64,000 nucleotides of DNA from Mesobacillus sp. AQ2 (GTDB lineage Bacteria; Bacillota; Bacilli; Bacillales; Cytobacillaceae): contig NZ_CP126080.1 in the NCBI RefSeq assembly GCF_030122805.1, positions 3,601,001 through 3,665,000 on the forward strand. Direction: 5' to 3'. The notes beneath the pieces were generated by a model that made no database searches, was not told the DNA's origin, and worked only from the letters and a program-made list of their open reading frames with translations. Shown piece after piece: positions 27,937 to 37,379 of the stretch. The stretch's first letter is position 1. Every line of letters starts with the position of its first letter. A program made the position numbers and the translations under genes.

Positions 27937-29313
27937 TTACATTTTAATGGACGCTTTTGCTTTTCCGATTTGAACCTCGACCTGTGAAAAACCGGTGCCT
28001 CCAGCACTCTTCCTTCGTTCTACCGCATTATACGGATTCAATGCATGATAGATATCTTCCTCGAATAAAGGGTTCATATCTTTATATGTCTCTAACGGGA
28101 GATCCGCAAGGTAACAGCCTTTTTGTATGCAAGTCAGCACAAGCTTGCCGACGATTTCATGGGCCTCCCTGAAAGGAACTCCTTTAGCCGCTAGATAATC
28201 AGCCAATTCCGTTGCATTGGAGAAGTCATTTTTTACAGAGCCTTCCATCTTCTCTTTCTTAACCTTCATCGTACTGATCATCCCAGCAAAAATCTTCAGG
28301 GAGCCTCTGACTGTCTTGACTGTATCAAACATTCCCTCTTTATCTTCCTGCATATCCTTGTTATAGGCTAAAGGCAAACCTTTCAATACGGTCAGCAGAC
28401 CCATCAGGCTGCCATACACACGGCCAGTTTTTCCCCGGATCAATTCGGCCATATCAGGATTTTTCTTCTGCGGCATGATGCTGCTTCCAGTAGTAAAAGC
28501 ATCGGAGAGCTCGATGAACTGGAATTCCTGGCTGGTCCAGAGAATGATTTCCTCACATAATCTTGAAAGGTGCATCATCAAGATCGAACTGTCCGACAGG
28601 AACTCAAGAATGAAATCACGATCACTAACCGCATCAAGACTATTTTCATAAATACCGGCAAACCCCAGCATTTCAGCTGTCATATGGCGGTCAATCGGAA
28701 AAGTAGTCCCAGCGAGTGCCCCGGCACCAAGAGGCGAAAGATTGATCCTTTTCAGGCTATCGATAAAACGCTGTTTGTCTCTATCCAGCATCCAAAAATA
28801 AGCCATGAGATGATGTGCAAACGAGATAGGCTGTGCTCTTTGCAAATGGGTGTACCCTGGCATCAGTGTCTCGATATTTTGCTCAGCCTGATCGACGAGT
28901 GTTTTTTGGAAATCAGTGATCAGTGCAATGATTTCCGACACCTGCTCTTTCAGGTACAAATGCATATCAGTTGCAACCTGGTCATTCCTGCTTCTTGCTG
29001 TATGGAGTTTCCCGCCAGTCGGACCAATCAATTCTGTCAGGTGATGCTCCAGATTTAAATGAATATCTTCCAGTTTAGCTGAATAATCCAGTTCACCTTG
29101 CTCAGCTTGCTGCGCAAGTTTTTTCAATCCTTGAATGATTTCGTCCGCCTCCGCTTCTGTGATGATTCCACAGGCAGCAAGCATTGTAGCATGAGCGACG
29201 CTTCCCTCGATGTCCTGCTTCGCCAATTCCTGGTCAAAGCCGATCGATGCACCGAACTCATCTACCCATTCTTCTGCAGATCCGGTGAATCTGCCGCCCC
29301 ATAATTTTTTCAC
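27937..29313 (-). CDS. argH: Argininosuccinate lyase
   Basis: Last enzyme of arginine synthesis, splitting argininosuccinate to arginine and fumarate. The 458-residue protein shows SRNDQVATD and the superfamily signature [12 protein letters not shown]. The start is GTG at 29313, which overlaps the argG stop in GTGA and has AAGGTGA upstream; it gives MKKLWGGRF, the family N-terminus. argG and argH form a translationally coupled operon under an upstream ARG box. Confidence 0.97.
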   Translation of the reverse strand: MKKLWGGRFTGSAEEWVDEFGASIGFDQELAKQDIEGSVAHATMLAACGIITEAEADEIIQGLKKLAQQAEQGELDYSAKLEDIHLNLEHHLTELIGPTGGKLHTARSRNDQVATDMHLYLKEQVSEIIALITDFQKTLVDQAEQNIETLMPGYTHLQRAQPISFAHHLMAYFWMLDRDKQRFIDSLKRINLSPLGAGALAGTTFPIDRHMTAEMLGFAGIYENSLDAVSDRDFILEFLSDSSILMMHLSRLCEEIILWTSQEFQFIELSDAFTTGSSIMPQKKNPDMAELIRGKTGRVYGSLMGLLTVLKGLPLAYNKDMQEDKEGMFDTVKTVRGSLKIFAGMISTMKVKKEKMEGSVKNDFSNATELADYLAAKGVPFREAHEIVGKLVLTCIQKGCYLADLPLETYKDMNPLFEEDIYHALNPYNAVERRKSAGGTGFSQVEVQIGKAKASIKM

Positions 29314-30515
29314 ACTGTCACCTTCTTGCCCTGGACCATGCTGTGGACAACTGTTGGCAGTCCCCAAAGGTTGATGAAACCAACCGCAGCATTGTGGTCA
29401 AACTCGTCATCTGCAGTATATGTCGCCAATTTCTCATTGTATAGAGAATAAGGTGATTTTCTGCCCTCGACGATGGCGTGGCCTTTGAATAACTTGACGC
29501 GTATTGTGCCAGTGACATGCTTCTGGGTTGACTTCAGGAATGCAGCCAGCGCTTCCTGAAGCGGGGAGAACCATAAGCCTTCATAAATCAATTCTGTCAT
29601 TTTTTTCTCAATTACCGGTTTGAAATGGGCCACTTCTTTTACAAGTGTGATATCTTCCAATTCTTTATGTGCCTTGATCAGAGTCATCGCAGCAGGTGCT
29701 TCATACACCTCGCGCGACTTGATGCCAACAAGGCGGTTTTCCACATGGTCAATCCTTCCAACACCATGCTTGCCTGCAACGGCATTCAATTCAAGGATCA
29801 ATTCTGAAAGAGGATATGCTTTGCCGTCAATGGCAGTCGGCACTCCTTCAACAAACTCAATCTCGATGACATCAGGGGTATCAGGTGTATCTTCCAGCTC
29901 AGCAGTCAATTCATATGCCTCGACTGGAGGTGCCTGCCATGGATCTTCCAGGATTCCACACTCATTGCTTCGCCCCCATAAGTTCTGGTCGATAGAGAAT
30001 GGACTGTCCAGATTGATGGGAATCGGTATGCCATTGTTGGCCGCATAAGCAATTTCTTCTTCACGTGACCATTTCCATTCACGTACTGGAGCGATCACCT
30101 TAAGTTCAGGATTCAATGCTTTGATGGATACTTCAAATCGAACCTGGTCATTCCCTTTGCCCGTGCAGCCATGGGCTACAGCAACAGCGCCTTCCATTTC
30201 TGCAATTTCTACTAGTTTCTTAGAAATAAGCGGGCGAGAAAGTGCCGAAACAAGCGGATACTTCCCTTCGTATAACGCATGTGCCTGGAGGGCGAAAAGT
30301 GCATATTCGGTGGCAAACTCTTCTTTGACATCCAAAACGTATGATTGAACTGCCCCTACTTTCAAAGCTTTTTCTTTAATAAAATCAAGGTCCTTACCTT
30401 CACCGACATCAAGGCAGCACGCTACTACCGCGTATCCTTGATCCTTTAGCCATTTAATCGCAACAGATGTATCAAGCCCGCCAGAGTAGGCAAGCACCAC
30501 TTTGTTTTCAGTCAT
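29310..30515 (-). CDS. argG: Argininosuccinate synthase
   Basis: Condenses citrulline and aspartate with ATP. The 401-residue enzyme has the PP-loop [11 protein letters not shown] near its start and the downstream [13 protein letters not shown] and [14 protein letters not shown] segments. The ATG at 30515 has AAGGAG at correct spacing; the TTG at 30536 is not needed. It is the first gene of argGH, four bases overlapping argH. Confidence 0.98.
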   Translation of the reverse strand: MTENKVVLAYSGGLDTSVAIKWLKDQGYAVVACCLDVGEGKDLDFIKEKALKVGAVQSYVLDVKEEFATEYALFALQAHALYEGKYPLVSALSRPLISKKLVEIAEMEGAVAVAHGCTGKGNDQVRFEVSIKALNPELKVIAPVREWKWSREEEIAYAANNGIPIPINLDSPFSIDQNLWGRSNECGILEDPWQAPPVEAYELTAELEDTPDTPDVIEIEFVEGVPTAIDGKAYPLSELILELNAVAGKHGVGRIDHVENRLVGIKSREVYEAPAAMTLIKAHKELEDITLVKEVAHFKPVIEKKMTELIYEGLWFSPLQEALAAFLKSTQKHVTGTIRVKLFKGHAIVEGRKSPYSLYNEKLATYTADDEFDHNAAVGFINLWGLPTVVHSMVQGKKVTV

Positions 30516-30543
30516 TTTGTTGATCTCCTTTTCCAATTCGGAT

Positions 30544-30583
30544 ATTTATACATGTGTATAAATTTTTATTCATGTTTATAAAA
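30544..30583. promoter_or_regulatory. ARG box(es) for ArgR/AhrC upstream of argGH
   Basis: The minus strand at 30574-30557 reads CATGAATAAAAATTTATA, matching 14 or more positions of the Bacillus ARG box CATGAATAAAAATTCAAG. An adjacent palindromic TTTATACATGTGTATAAA (30545-30562) looks like a second, overlapping site. Placement just upstream of argG fits arginine repression. Confidence 0.75.
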
Positions 30584-30713
30584 TTAACAGGTTTTATCGA
30601 ACTTTTCAAGGCAAAATTTTAATTTTCCAAAAAACTTCTGATTGGCTAATGTAGAAGAGGAAATAAAAGTATAGTAGAATGTAAGCATGTTTACCGGAAT
30701 GGGGGCTTCACGA

Positions 30714-31031
30714 ATGGATCAATATTTTCTTTTTAACAGCCGACTGGGCATACCCCTGCCTGATTTTAAGAAGAACTGGGAAGAATATGACCTGGATACA
30801 CAGCACGCCATCCTGCTTCACTGGGAAAAAATACGCGGGAGCATTCCAGACCGGATTGCCCAGCTCGAAAAAACAATCAACCATAAACAAGCAGAGCTTT
30901 CAAATGAGAGTAACTTTATCCGCTCCTGTGAATTAAACAGCGAAATTGCCGAGCTCGCATCCATCATCAACGACCTCTGGCTCTGGTACCGAACACATCA
31001 GGATATTACATCAGAGAAGATTCACGGATAA
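30714..31031 (+). CDS. Small hydrophilic coiled-coil protein
   Basis: A 105-residue protein with an aromatic N-terminus (MDQYFLFNSRLGIPLPDFKKNW) and a heptad-like helix (IAQLEKTINHKQAELSNES). No family is recognised. The ATG at 30714 follows a GGGGG stretch, a moderate ribosome site. It is divergent from argGH and convergent with the GNAT unit, sharing a bidirectional terminator. Confidence 0.7.
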   Translation: MDQYFLFNSRLGIPLPDFKKNWEEYDLDTQHAILLHWEKIRGSIPDRIAQLEKTINHKQAELSNESNFIRSCELNSEIAELASIINDLWLWYRTHQDITSEKIHG

Positions 31032-31048
31032 CACATTCAATTCCATAA

Positions 31049-31080
31049 AAAATAGCCTGGGTGAGCCTCAGGCTATTTTT
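31049..31080. terminator. Bidirectional terminator
   Basis: AAAATAGCCTG pairs with CAGGCTATTTT, with T runs on both sides of the stem. It overlaps the end of the frameshifted small ORF on the minus strand. Confidence 0.8.
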
Positions 31081-31230
31081 GGTGTCTCTGCTTTTTGCCT
31101 ATATTGATCGCGCTAATAAGAACAGTCGTACCCTTAATCAGCCATTTCCCATCAGGCCGAGTTCATTGACAGAGGAACCAATCAAAATATTTCCTATTAC
31201 GGCAATGAATAACGCAATGATTAGTTTCAT
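31073..31230 (-). pseudogene. Small membrane-protein ORF with apparent single-base frameshift
   Basis: An ATG at 31230 overlaps the GNAT stop in ATGA, so it is translationally coupled. The first frame encodes 30 residues beginning MKLIIALFIAVIGNILIGSS and stops at 31138. One extra A in GGAAATGG near 31143-31148 would join it to a second frame reading through KWLIKGTTVLISAINIG to a TAG at 31073, a 52-residue hydrophobic protein. Either the peptide is truncated or the coding frame is broken here. No homologue is recognised. Confidence 0.45.
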
Positions 31231-31739
31231 CTCAATTGCTTTCCCATTATGACATAAGGCTGTCCATTTTCATTTGGGTAAAACGGCTGTTTAATGACGC
31301 GCCATCCCAATGTTTCATATAAACCCCTAGCAGAGTCGTTATCAAGTTGTGTTGTTAATACCGCTGTCTTATGACCTGCTCCATCCAGTAAGTGATTTAC
31401 CAGCTCTTTTGCCAGTCCTTGATTCCTGAATGCCGGAAGCACACCCAATTCAACGAATTCAAAACAATCTGTCAGCCAGGTTTGTTCCTCTTCTGGATTT
31501 AACGCTTCTGAGAGTAATCCATGATAATACTGACCCGGTAGAGAAGAATAGCCATATGCATATCCAGCAATTTCCCCCTGATTGGAAATTGCCACAAACC
31601 CTCTGTAGTCAGCATAGCCTGCATGCCTCGTAACTCGTTCCTTGATTGAAAGGTCCTCTTGAGCCCATACTTGTTGATATAAGTCCGCTACTTGGTTTAA
31701 TAACTCTTTATCTTTATTTATTTCTCTTAACTTAAACAT
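31227..31739 (-). CDS. GNAT family N-acetyltransferase
   Basis: A 170-residue acetyltransferase with motif A in VELGVLPAFRNQGLAKELV (acetyl-CoA pyrophosphate loop RNQGLA) and motif B in NDSARGLYETLGW. Substrate is unknown. AAGGGGGAACTGGGA precedes the ATG. Directly upstream lies the 52-bp array B; downstream a small coupled ORF overlaps its stop. Confidence 0.9.
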   Translation of the reverse strand: MFKLREINKDKELLNQVADLYQQVWAQEDLSIKERVTRHAGYADYRGFVAISNQGEIAGYAYGYSSLPGQYYHGLLSEALNPEEEQTWLTDCFEFVELGVLPAFRNQGLAKELVNHLLDGAGHKTAVLTTQLDNDSARGLYETLGWRVIKQPFYPNENGQPYVIMGKQLR

Positions 31740-32441
31740 TCCCAGTTCCCCCTTGTTCCCTTCAACCTATTCCAGTGTTTTTTTGACAGCCTTTCCTCCG
31801 AATGCTTCAAACCTGTCTGAATTCAGGGCTTTATTTGACAGCTTTTACTCTGAATGCTTCAAACCTGTCTGAATTCAGGGCTTTTTTTGACAGCTTTTCC
31901 TCCGAATGCTTCAAACCTGTCTAAATTCAGCGGTTATTTTGACAGCTTTTCCTCTGAATGCTTCAAAACTGTCTGAACCCAGGGCTTTTTTTGACAGCTT
32001 TTACTCTGAATGCTTCAAACCTGTCTGAATTCAGGGCTTTTTTTTGACAGCTTTTACTCTGAATGCTTCAAACCTGTCTGAATCCAGGGCTTTTTTTGAC
32101 AGCTTTTCCTCTGAATGCTTCAACCCTGTCTGAATACAGGACTTTTTTTGACAACTTCTCCCCTTATTGCTTCAAACCTGTCATAATCCCGAACTTATTT
32201 TGACAGTTATAACACCAAATGGTCCAAACCTGTCAGAATCCAGGCTCTTTTTACAGCTTCCCCGTTTTTCTCTCTAACCTATCAAATGATTGACTACCTC
32301 AGTCGGCTTTAGAGTCTCCTTTTATCAACACTTCAACTTCCTTTTCTCTGGAAACTTCTATACTTAATTCTACAATTTTTACCAAATCCCTTTTCACCAC
32401 AAAAAAAGATGAAATCCGTTAAGATTCCATCCACTTAGTAA
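31740..32441. other. Intergenic region with 52-bp tandem array
   Basis: Array B occupies 31778-32262. The remaining 32263-32441 is AT-rich and shows no gene; the promoter of the GNAT gene must lie close to or within the array. Confidence 0.65.
31778..32262 (+). repeat. Tandem array B: 52-bp units, nine copies plus a degenerate one
   Basis: GACAG/GACAA occurs at 31785, 31837, 31889, 31941, 31993, 32046, 32098, 32150 and 32202; all steps are 52 except one of 53. Units read TTTTTTGACAGCTTTT, CTCTGAATGCTTC, AAACCTGTCTGAAT, TCAGGG. TTGACAGCTTT and the AACCTGTC box lie at the same internal distance as in array A, so the arrays are one family. Confidence 0.97.
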
Positions 32442-32954
32442 TTATAAATCCTTCTTCAATTCTCTCACAACATGCCCAATCTCTGGGATAATCAGTTTTT
32501 CCATGGCCAGGCGGACTGCTCCTGTTGAGCCTGGTGTTGAAAAGACCGCCCGATCGTTCACGACTCCTGCTGCGGCCCTTGACAGCAATGCAGCTGAGCC
32601 AATATCCTCCTGATAGCTTAACATCCGAAAGATCTCACCGAATCCCGGGATTTCTTTTTCAAAGAGGCTCTGGACCGTTTCGATCGTGACGTCACGTTTG
32701 GCGATTCCAGTACCGCCGTTTGTCAGGATGACATCCACTTCTGGGTTGGCGGAGCCTTTCAGGACTTCGGACCTGATTGGTTCTGCTTCATCTTTGACAA
32801 TCACATAGTCGACGATTTTGTGGCCTGCTGATTCAAGGTACTCCATCATCAACTTTCCGCTTTTGTCGGTTTCGGGTGTCCTTGTATCGCTTACTGTTAT
32901 GACTTTGCAGCGCACTTGGCTTGGTGCAGCCTGCTTATGCTCTTGTATGCTCAT
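32442..32954 (-). CDS. moaB: Molybdenum cofactor biosynthesis protein MoaB
   Basis: Molybdopterin adenylyltransferase-like protein of 170 residues with the MoCF signature ILTNGGTGIAKRD and SRAAAGV-type loop. The ATG follows the EcsC-like gene by three bases, with only a weak TAGGA ribosome site, so translational coupling is likely. No other molybdopterin gene is nearby, which is also the case in B. subtilis where moaB lies beside argG and ackA. Confidence 0.93.
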   Translation of the reverse strand: MSIQEHKQAAPSQVRCKVITVSDTRTPETDKSGKLMMEYLESAGHKIVDYVIVKDEAEPIRSEVLKGSANPEVDVILTNGGTGIAKRDVTIETVQSLFEKEIPGFGEIFRMLSYQEDIGSAALLSRAAAGVVNDRAVFSTPGSTGAVRLAMEKLIIPEIGHVVRELKKDL

Positions 32955-32957
32955 TTC

Positions 32958-33794
32958 CTACAATGCCCCTTTTTCTTTGAAATATCTCATTTGGTAAAAT
33001 CTATGGGCAAAATCGGTGACTCTCCTTGTCAATTGATAGTTTGCCCCTGCGCCGATTGCCATCGAGATGATCGGCATCCCCTGGACATGCTTTTTGCGGA
33101 ACATCAAGATTGCCATACCCTTGAAGACTTGCTTAATTGGCTGTTCAAGCCATGTTACGTCTGTAAGATCGTCATTTCCTTCGTAAAAATAGAAGTCTTC
33201 TGCCTGGTCAAGGTCATTTTTCAATTCTTCCCAGCCGGCACTTTGCATCCTCGAAGGCATTGTGGCAGTATGGAAGACCTTCAGCGCGACCATCATCTCA
33301 AACGGTGTATTCACCTCGAAACCGTATGTCATCGCAACAAGCTGAACAATTCGCAGATTGATGACCGCCATCGCCGGCATATCGACCCCCAGCACAAGGT
33401 TTCCGCCGCTTCCTGACATTCCTCCCTGTACAAAGGAATAGAGTCTATGGCGGGCAATTTGCTGCTTGGCGATGAATTCCAGCTGCTCAATAGGCAGTTC
33501 TCTCAGGTCTTTGATCGTATCTAAGTCCGGATCGAATACCCGTCCAGCAGAAAGAATCCGTTCCTTGGCATCCATTTGCAATTGCGAACCCTGGATCAAA
33601 GAATGAAGGTGGAAAAGCCAGCTGTCGAACAACGTAAAAAAGCGCTCCTGGACCTCGACTGGCAATGATGTAAAAGAACGTTCAAGATATCGGTCATATG
33701 CCAGTTCAAAGTCATTCGGTTCATAGTCATACAGCTTGTTTTCCCAAGCATTCAATTCATCCAGCACCTTTTGTTCCCGTTGAGTCAAAGGCAT
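32958..33794 (-). CDS. EcsC family protein
   Basis: A 278-residue protein with the EcsC-type C-terminal domain: GGNLVLGVDMPAMAVINLRIVQLVAMTYGFEV and a final IISMAIGAGANYQLTRRV segment with weak membrane character. The B. subtilis EcsC protein is linked to the EcsAB transporter; the function of paralogues is unknown. The ATG at 33794 has GGAGGG upstream. It forms an operon with moaB and lies downstream of ackA's terminator. Confidence 0.85.
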   Translation of the reverse strand: MPLTQREQKVLDELNAWENKLYDYEPNDFELAYDRYLERSFTSLPVEVQERFFTLFDSWLFHLHSLIQGSQLQMDAKERILSAGRVFDPDLDTIKDLRELPIEQLEFIAKQQIARHRLYSFVQGGMSGSGGNLVLGVDMPAMAVINLRIVQLVAMTYGFEVNTPFEMMVALKVFHTATMPSRMQSAGWEELKNDLDQAEDFYFYEGNDDLTDVTWLEQPIKQVFKGMAILMFRKKHVQGMPIISMAIGAGANYQLTRRVTDFAHRFYQMRYFKEKGAL

Positions 33795-33857
33795 CGAAAA
33801 CCCTCCAGCTAGTGTGAATTTTCTTCCAGTATAGCATAAATTCGGATTCAACATTAA

Positions 33858-33884
33858 AAGGCAGGAGCACTCAGCTCCTGCCTG
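33858..33884 (-). terminator. Terminator of ackA
   Basis: GGCAGGAGC pairs with GCTCCTGCC around ACTCA; TTTTAATG follows on the minus strand. Confidence 0.85.
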
Positions 33885-33892
33885 AAATCAAT

Positions 33893-35080
33893 TTATTTCG
33901 CCAAACGCACAACATCACGTGCAATCATGACTTCTTCATCTGTCGGAATGACCATTACTTTCACTGGTGAGTGAGGATAGCTTATGAATGCTTCTTCCCC
34001 GCGCACTTTATTCAAAGCTGGGTCCCAGTAGATACCCATGAATTCCAGTCCCTGCAATACGCGGGCACGGATTGCTGAACTGTTTTCACCGATACCAGCT
34101 GTAAAGATGATGGCGTCCACACCGCACATGCGGGCTGCGTATGATCCAATGTATTTATGGATTCTGTCAGCAAACACCTTCAACGCAAGCTCTGCACGGT
34201 CATTTCCTTTTTCGGCTTCGTCTTCGATGTCGCGAAGGTCACTTGAGAATCCGGATACACCTAGCATACCGCTCTCTTTATTCAGGACATTCAATACTTC
34301 ATCCGCACTCTTATCTGTTTTTTCCATGATGTACGGAATCAATGCAGGGTCAATATTTCCTGAACGAGTTCCCATCGTCACACCTGCTAGAGGTGTGAAT
34401 CCCATGGATGTATCGATAGATTTTCCGCCTTCGATTGCCGCAATACTAGCTCCATTTCCAAGGTGGCAGGAAATCAGGCGAAGGTGCTCCACAGGACGGC
34501 CAAGCATTTCTGCAGCACGCTGGGATACATACTTGTGTGAAGTTCCATGGAAGCCGTATTTACGGATACCGTACTTTTTATAGTAATCGTAAGGAAGGCT
34601 GTAAAGGAATGAGTTTTCAGGCATCGTCTGGTGGAATGCCGTATCAAACACAGCAATCGCCGGAACATTCGGCAGTACCTGCTGGAATGCACGGATACCA
34701 GTCAAGTTTGCTGGATTGTGCAGCGGTGCCAGCTCGGAAAGCTGATCAATTTTCTGTAAAACCTCTTCTGTGATCAAGATAGAATCACTGAATTCCTCGC
34801 CGCCGTGAACGACACGATGTCCGATTCCTTCGATTTCATCCAATGACTTGATAATTCCCAGTGTAGTCAGTTTATCAAGAAGGATTTTTACCGCAACCTC
34901 ATGATTCGGAATATCGGTAACTTCTTTGTTTTTTTCTCCATTCACACTGATTGTGAAAATTGAGTCCTTCAGACCGATCCTCTCGACGATTCCTTTTGTG
35001 ATAACCTCTTCGCTCGGCATTTCGAACAGTTGGAACTTAAGTGAAGAACTGCCGGCATTGATTGCAATGATTTTTGCCAT
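33893..35080 (-). CDS. ackA: Acetate kinase
   Basis: Interconverts acetyl phosphate plus ADP with acetate plus ATP, the overflow route of carbon metabolism. The 395-residue ASKHA protein shows the N-terminal phosphate loop [20 protein letters not shown], the acetate-kinase signature [19 protein letters not shown] and [15 protein letters not shown] precedes the ATG. ytxK lies upstream on the same strand but has its own terminator. The opposite reaction pathway (acsA) lies at the far end of the window. Confidence 0.98.
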   Translation of the reverse strand: MAKIIAINAGSSSLKFQLFEMPSEEVITKGIVERIGLKDSIFTISVNGEKNKEVTDIPNHEVAVKILLDKLTTLGIIKSLDEIEGIGHRVVHGGEEFSDSILITEEVLQKIDQLSELAPLHNPANLTGIRAFQQVLPNVPAIAVFDTAFHQTMPENSFLYSLPYDYYKKYGIRKYGFHGTSHKYVSQRAAEMLGRPVEHLRLISCHLGNGASIAAIEGGKSIDTSMGFTPLAGVTMGTRSGNIDPALIPYIMEKTDKSADEVLNVLNKESGMLGVSGFSSDLRDIEDEAEKGNDRAELALKVFADRIHKYIGSYAARMCGVDAIIFTAGIGENSSAIRARVLQGLEFMGIYWDPALNKVRGEEAFISYPHSPVKVMVIPTDEEVMIARDVVRLAK

Positions 35081-35305
35081 TTTGTACCGCTCCTTTTATA
35101 TAACAACCTTATTAAAAATCCAATGAAATAGTACACCTTTATTGTGTGCCACAGGCCGTGAATATATCTCTCAATACCCCATTTAAACACTGTCTTTTTC
35201 ACATTTCAAGAAAAGCTTGCTTAAACGCAAAATGAGTTTTTATTCTGATACTTCTAAGGATTAGAAAAAAATATTATCATGGTGTATTTACCCTTTTGAA
35301 CGACA

Positions 35306-35338
35306 AAAGAACCGGCAATAACCGGTCCTTTTCGTTAT
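35306..35338 (-). terminator. Terminator of ytxK
   Basis: GACCGG pairs with CCGGTTC on the minus strand around TTATTG, followed by TTTTG. The stem abuts the ytxK stop. Confidence 0.7.
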
Positions 35339-35339
35339 T

Positions 35340-36329
35340 TTACTGCCTTTTATTCTCTTTATACCATTGGTCAATTTTATCCAGAACCCGATTGACTGCT
35401 GGCCCATCTGAGAATTTCGGCAGCTCGGCAAGGAGAGCCTGTTTTGGAGGCTTCACTTCGTCACCCTTTTTCTGAAGAATCAGGATGCTCTTAGCAGCCT
35501 GCTTGGTTTTGAACAAAGAAGCTGGAAGCTGTAAAACACCCTGAACAATCAGATGATCCTTAATGAATTCATGCAGCATTGGAGCTTGCTCGCTTTCAAA
35601 AAGTCCATTCGGGATCATGAAGAACAAGTACCCGCCATCTTTTAGGTGCCTTGTGCTTTGCTCAATGAACAAATGGTGCGAATACGTATGTCCTTCTGCT
35701 GCTTTGACCTCATAATCCGCAGCCCTTAGGTCATTTGGATAATAGCCAACCGGAAGGTCGCAAATGACCACATCCGCCGGATCGACAAACAATGGTTCAA
35801 GACTGTCCTGGTTAAAAAATTCAACCGGATGCTTCTGCAGATTGGCATTGACGAATGCGAGGCGGATGAGGAGATCATCAATCTCAACACCTACAGATTC
35901 AATTTCTTTATTGGTCTGCTGGTTCAAAACCGTGGCCAGCAGATTCCCCGTGCCGACAGCCGGATCAAGCAGCCTGAATGATTTCTTGTCAACAAATTTA
36001 CTGACGAGATATCCGATGAACATGCCGACAGAATCTGGCGTCATCTGGTGATTAGGCTGAATATGCTCCTTCATGCCCTTCAGGATTGCCAACTGGAAGC
36101 CTTTGCGAATTTCCTCTTTGCTAAAAGAATCAAGATTGATATCTTTGTATGCTTTTTCAAGCCTTTTCTTTGTGACTTCATCTAATTCGTCCTGAAGCAC
36201 CGTGCCCTGGAAAATATTTTCCCCTGTTTCAGCAAGCGCCTCTAAATATGTACATGAAAGTTCTTCTTTTAAAATGTCCGCTGTAGTATTGAATGCGGTA
36301 AATAATTGTTCGACCGGAGTCATACTCAA
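35340..36329 (-). CDS. ytxK: Class I SAM-dependent methyltransferase YtxK
   Basis: A 329-residue protein of the N6-adenine methylase fold. Motif I is LLDPAVGTGNLLATV (about 115-130), followed by SVGVEIDD, and the catalytic-like CDLPVGYYP replaces the usual NPPY tetrapeptide. The target is unknown. The start is set at TTG 36329, seven bases after GGGAGG; this gives MSMTPVEQLFTAFN and the same length as B. subtilis YtxK. A longer frame to 36392 exists but has no ribosome site. Confidence 0.9.
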   Translation of the reverse strand: MSMTPVEQLFTAFNTTADILKEELSCTYLEALAETGENIFQGTVLQDELDEVTKKRLEKAYKDINLDSFSKEEIRKGFQLAILKGMKEHIQPNHQMTPDSVGMFIGYLVSKFVDKKSFRLLDPAVGTGNLLATVLNQQTNKEIESVGVEIDDLLIRLAFVNANLQKHPVEFFNQDSLEPLFVDPADVVICDLPVGYYPNDLRAADYEVKAAEGHTYSHHLFIEQSTRHLKDGGYLFFMIPNGLFESEQAPMLHEFIKDHLIVQGVLQLPASLFKTKQAAKSILILQKKGDEVKPPKQALLAELPKFSDGPAVNRVLDKIDQWYKENKRQ

Positions 36330-36493
36330 TTTACTTCCTCCCGATTTGAATAGATATTTATCTATTTTAGCCATGTTTCTTGTTCTGTACAAGGTATATG
36401 GCTGGAATGTCTCAAGCCATATAGCGTTGTCATGAGAGTTCCGTGATTCGTCTTCTGTATATCCATAAATGACTCTCTTTTGAAAATCCTACA

Positions 36494-36668
36494 CGCTCCC
36501 AGCCTTCTGTTTGTCCGTTAGAGACCTTCTATCGAACACTTTTCTCGTTCCCAGCCTTCTGCTTGTCCGTTAGACACCTTCTATCGGACATTTTTCACCT
36601 TTTCAGCCTTCCGTTTGTCCATTAAAGACCTGTTATCGGACCTTTTTCTCGATTCCAGCATTCCGTCT
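36494..36668 (+). repeat. Array C: 52-bp repeats with TGTCCG/CGGACA inverted repeat
   Basis: AGCCTT (last copy AGCATT) starts at 36501, 36553, 36605 and 36657, an exact 52-base period. Units contain TTTGTCCGTTAGA, CACCTTCTATCGGACA and TTTTTCTCG. TGTCCG and CGGACA form an inverted repeat with a 15-base gap. The sequence differs from arrays A and B, but the unit length is the same. Confidence 0.92.
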
Positions 36669-36689
36669 ATTTAATCATAATAATAACAA

Positions 36690-36724
36690 AACAAGCCGCA
36701 GTTTTATTCTGCGGCTTGTTCCAT
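36690..36724 (-). terminator. Terminator of tpx
   Basis: AACAAGCCGCAG pairs with CTGCGGCTTGTT around TTTTATT; T-rich sequence follows on the minus strand. Confidence 0.85.
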
Positions 36725-36738
36725 GATGACTGATTGTT

Positions 36739-37239
36739 TTAGTTTGCTTGTTTTGCAGCTTCTACTGCGGCTTCGTAGTTCGGGTGGTCTGTTGCTTCGC
36801 TAACATATTCTGTGTAAGTTACTTTGTCGTTTGAGTCAACAACGAATACTGCGCGAGCCAGCAGGCGAAGTTCCTTGATCGCTACTCCATATGCTTCACC
36901 GAAAGAAAGTTCGCGGTGGTCTGATAGAGTCTGGACGTTCTCGATTCCTGCGGCTCCGCACCAGCGCTTTTGTGCAAATGGTAGGTCAACGCTTACGGTA
37001 AGAATCTTGACGTTATCAAGGTTCGCAGCTTCCTCGTTGAAACGGCGAGTCTGTGCGTCGCAAACACCTGTATCAAGTGATGGTACCACACTGATTAGTC
37101 GTACTTGTCCTTTTGAATCCTGGAGAGTGACTTCAGAAAGGTCGTTTGCAAGCACTTTGAAATCAGGTGCCTGGTCTCCTACCTTTACTTCATTTCCTAA
37201 TAATGTAACTGGATTCCCCTTAAATGTAACAGATGCCAT
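36739..37239 (-). CDS. tpx: Thiol peroxidase
   Basis: Atypical 2-Cys peroxiredoxin that reduces hydroperoxides with thioredoxin. The 166-residue protein has the peroxidatic Cys60 in [14 protein letters not shown] and the resolving Cys94 in QKRWCGAAG, at the same positions as in the characterised B. subtilis enzyme. AGGAGG precedes the ATG. It stands alone with its own terminator. Confidence 0.98.
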   Translation of the reverse strand: MASVTFKGNPVTLLGNEVKVGDQAPDFKVLANDLSEVTLQDSKGQVRLISVVPSLDTGVCDAQTRRFNEEAANLDNVKILTVSVDLPFAQKRWCGAAGIENVQTLSDHRELSFGEAYGVAIKELRLLARAVFVVDSNDKVTYTEYVSEATDHPNYEAAVEAAKQAN

Positions 37240-37349
37240 ACCTGCTCATCCTCCTTGTCCATTTTATGTACAGTGTTAATATATCTTTTAAAGAATTTTT
37301 TTGCAATTATTTTAAAATGTACTGACGTCACCAATGACATAAGTAAGCT

Positions 37350-37379
37350 GCCTCTTCAATTTGAAAAGGCAGCATGGTC
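37350..37379 (-). terminator. Terminator of ytfI-ytfJ
   Basis: GCTGCCTTTT on the minus strand pairs with AAGAGGCAGC downstream, the stem spanning GCTGCCTCTT ... AAAAGGCAGC, directly after the ytfJ stop. Confidence 0.6.

Larger units (their letters stand above)
36330..36738. other. ytxK upstream region with repeat array C and tpx terminator
   Basis: Array C fills 36494-36668, and the tpx terminator lies at 36690-36722. The remaining 36330-36493 must carry the ytxK promoter, which could not be placed. No gene is seen. Confidence 0.6.

Noticed and set aside
31061..31252. 63-residue plus-strand ORF
   Set aside because: It starts inside a terminator stem, lacks a ribosome site and is antisense to the coupled small ORF and the GNAT end.
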